From the NCBI GenBank assembly GCA_007127935.1, contig SKYL01000147.1:1-6790 (forward strand): a stretch of DNA of 6,790 nt, in the 5' to 3' direction. Both the position numbers and the translations under genes were made by a program. Each line of letters opens with the position of its first letter. The stretch's first letter is position 1. Below the pieces are notes generated by a model. The model did no database searches, was not told the DNA's origin, and worked only from the letters and a program-made list of their open reading frames with translations. The DNA comes from Halorhodospira sp. (GTDB lineage: Bacteria; Pseudomonadota; Gammaproteobacteria; Nitrococcales; Halorhodospiraceae). Of this stretch, positions 5,841 through 6,790 are shown one piece after another.

Positions 5841-6349
5841 CCGCCACGACCTCTTCCAATCCCGTGCTCACCGCCGAGCAGTGCCAGCAGATCGACCACT
5901 GGCTGGCGAAGTTTCCGGAAACCCCGGAGGGGCGGCAGTCGGCGGTGATCCCGTCGCTCCATATCGTCCAGGACGCCAACGGCGGCTATCTGGAGCGGCG
6001 GCACGTGGAGGCGGTGGCCGACTACATCGGCATGTCCCGCACCACCGCCTTCGAGGTGGCGACGTTCTACTCCATGTTCCACCTCGACCACCCGGTGGGC
6101 CGCCACAAGGTCAGCATCTGCACCAACATCTGCTGCTGGCTCAACGGCGCCGAGGATCTGGTGCGCTATGCCGAGGAGAAGTTGGGCGCCCGGCTGGGCG
6201 AGACCACCGAGGACGGCCGGATCACGCTGGTCCGCGAGGAGGAGTGCCTGGCCGCCTGCACCGGCGCGCCGATGCTGATCGTCGACGGCCACTATCACAC
6301 GCATCTGACGCGCGAGAAGATCGACGAGATCTTCGACGCGCTCCAGTAA
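5837..6349 (+). CDS. nuoE: NADH-quinone oxidoreductase subunit E
   Basis: 24 kDa subunit of the NADH-oxidising module, carrying the [2Fe-2S] cluster N1a next to NuoF. The 170-residue product has an N-terminal helical part (SAVIPSLHIVQDANGGYL, then TTAFEVATFYSMF) followed by a thioredoxin-like ferredoxin domain. The four ligands are Cys95 and Cys100 (SICTNICCWLNG) and Cys137 and Cys141 (EECLAACTGAP), the normal C-x4-C and C-x3-C pattern. Cys99, directly before ligand Cys100, is an additional cysteine at a place that is usually Ser or another small residue. The start is GTG 5837, overlapping the nuoD stop as GTGA, with GGAGG (5825-5829) 7 bases upstream; the 4-base overlap points to coupled translation. 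There is no nearby alternative ATG that would keep the N-terminal helix. Confidence 0.95.
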   Translation: MTATTSSNPVLTAEQCQQIDHWLAKFPETPEGRQSAVIPSLHIVQDANGGYLERRHVEAVADYIGMSRTTAFEVATFYSMFHLDHPVGRHKVSICTNICCWLNGAEDLVRYAEEKLGARLGETTEDGRITLVREEECLAACTGAPMLIVDGHYHTHLTREKIDEIFDALQ

Positions 6350-6362
6350 GCCCGGAGGGAGC

Positions 6363-6790
6363 ATGGTCAACCAGGTCTGCTTCACCACCCTCGGCCACGA
6401 TGAGCCCTGGAGCCTGGAGACGTACCGCAAGGTGGGCGGGTACCAGGCCCTGGAGCGGATTCTGCGCGAGCGGGTACCGGCCGAAGAGGTGATCGAGACC
6501 GTCAAGAAGAGCGGCCTCCGGGGCCGCGGCGGCGCCGGCTTCCCGCCGGGGATCAAGTGGGGCTTCATGCCCAAGGGCGACGTTCAGAAGTACATCATCT
6601 GCAACTCCGACGAGTCGGAGCCGGGCACCTGCAAGGACCGCGACATCCTGCGCTTCAACCCCCACGCGGTGATCGAGGGGATGGCTATCGCCGGTTACGC
6701 CATGGGGGCGACGGTGGGTTACAACTACATGCGCGGCGAGTTCCACCACGAGCCCTTCGAGCGCATGGAGCAGGCCGTGAAGGAAGCCTA
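6363..6790 (+). CDS. nuoF: NADH-quinone oxidoreductase subunit F, 5' part
   Basis: 51 kDa subunit that binds NADH and FMN and holds [4Fe-4S] cluster N3; it is the electron entry point of complex I. Only the first 142 codons plus two bases lie in the window. Visible are the glycine-rich flavin/NADH loop GLRGRGGAGFPPG (51-63) followed by KWGFMP, then CNSDESEPGTCKDRDIL, which lines the FMN pocket, and an IEGMAIAGYAMGA helix. The loop has Pro62 where Thr is usual in the family (FPTG). The N3 cysteines are expected beyond the right edge. ATG 6363 follows nuoE by 13 bases; GGAGG (6354-6358) is only 4 bases before it, a short but workable spacing within the longer purine run GGAGGGAG. Confidence 0.95.
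   Translation, partial: MVNQVCFTTLGHDEPWSLETYRKVGGYQALERILRERVPAEEVIETVKKSGLRGRGGAGFPPGIKWGFMPKGDVQKYIICNSDESEPGTCKDRDILRFNPHAVIEGMAIAGYAMGATVGYNYMRGEFHHEPFERMEQAVKEA

Overview
This is an ordinary housekeeping stretch of a GC-rich proteobacterial chromosome, and I found no undescribed system in it. All protein genes are on the + strand: glmM, tpiA, secG, then a tRNA-Leu(GAG) gene, then the start of a respiratory complex I operon (nuoA, B, C, D, E and the 5' part of nuoF). The high-GC codon use, the secG–tRNA-Leu(GAG) linkage (as in E. coli secG–leuU) and the gammaproteobacterial style of the Nuo proteins suggest a gammaproteobacterium. The very acidic SecG tail and the overall gene style would fit a Chromatiales/Ectothiorhodospiraceae-like lineage (Halorhodospira or Alkalilimnicola type). 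That finer placement is an inference, not something the sequence proves.

Layout: bases 1-47 have no stop codon in any forward frame and hold no recognisable gene. glmM (60-1415, GTG start) is followed by a 94-base gap with a possible weak promoter, then tpiA (1510-2262) and secG (2272-2640), only 9 bases apart. Bases 2641-2751 hold a good sigma70-type promoter (TTGATG-17-TAAAGT) with a GC-rich discriminator and a leader hairpin, serving tRNA-Leu(GAG) at 2752-2836 with an encoded CCA. The 191 bases before nuoA contain a G+C hairpin without a proper T-tract, an AT-rich patch with a perfect 13-base dyad, and a strong promoter (TTGACA-17-TAGACT) for nuo.

The nuo genes are packed as a translationally coupled operon: nuoA/nuoB overlap by 10 bases, nuoB-nuoC are 8 apart, nuoC/nuoD overlap by 8, nuoD/nuoE overlap by 4 (GTGA), and nuoE-nuoF are 13 apart. 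nuoF runs off the right edge. NuoE and NuoF form the NADH-oxidising end. NuoB, C and D form the connecting module that passes electrons through cluster N2 to quinone, and NuoA is a small membrane subunit at the quinone-site junction. Upstream, GlmM supplies glucosamine-1-phosphate for cell-wall precursors, TpiA acts in glycolysis, and SecG is part of the protein-export channel. These are linked by conserved gene order rather than by a shared pathway.
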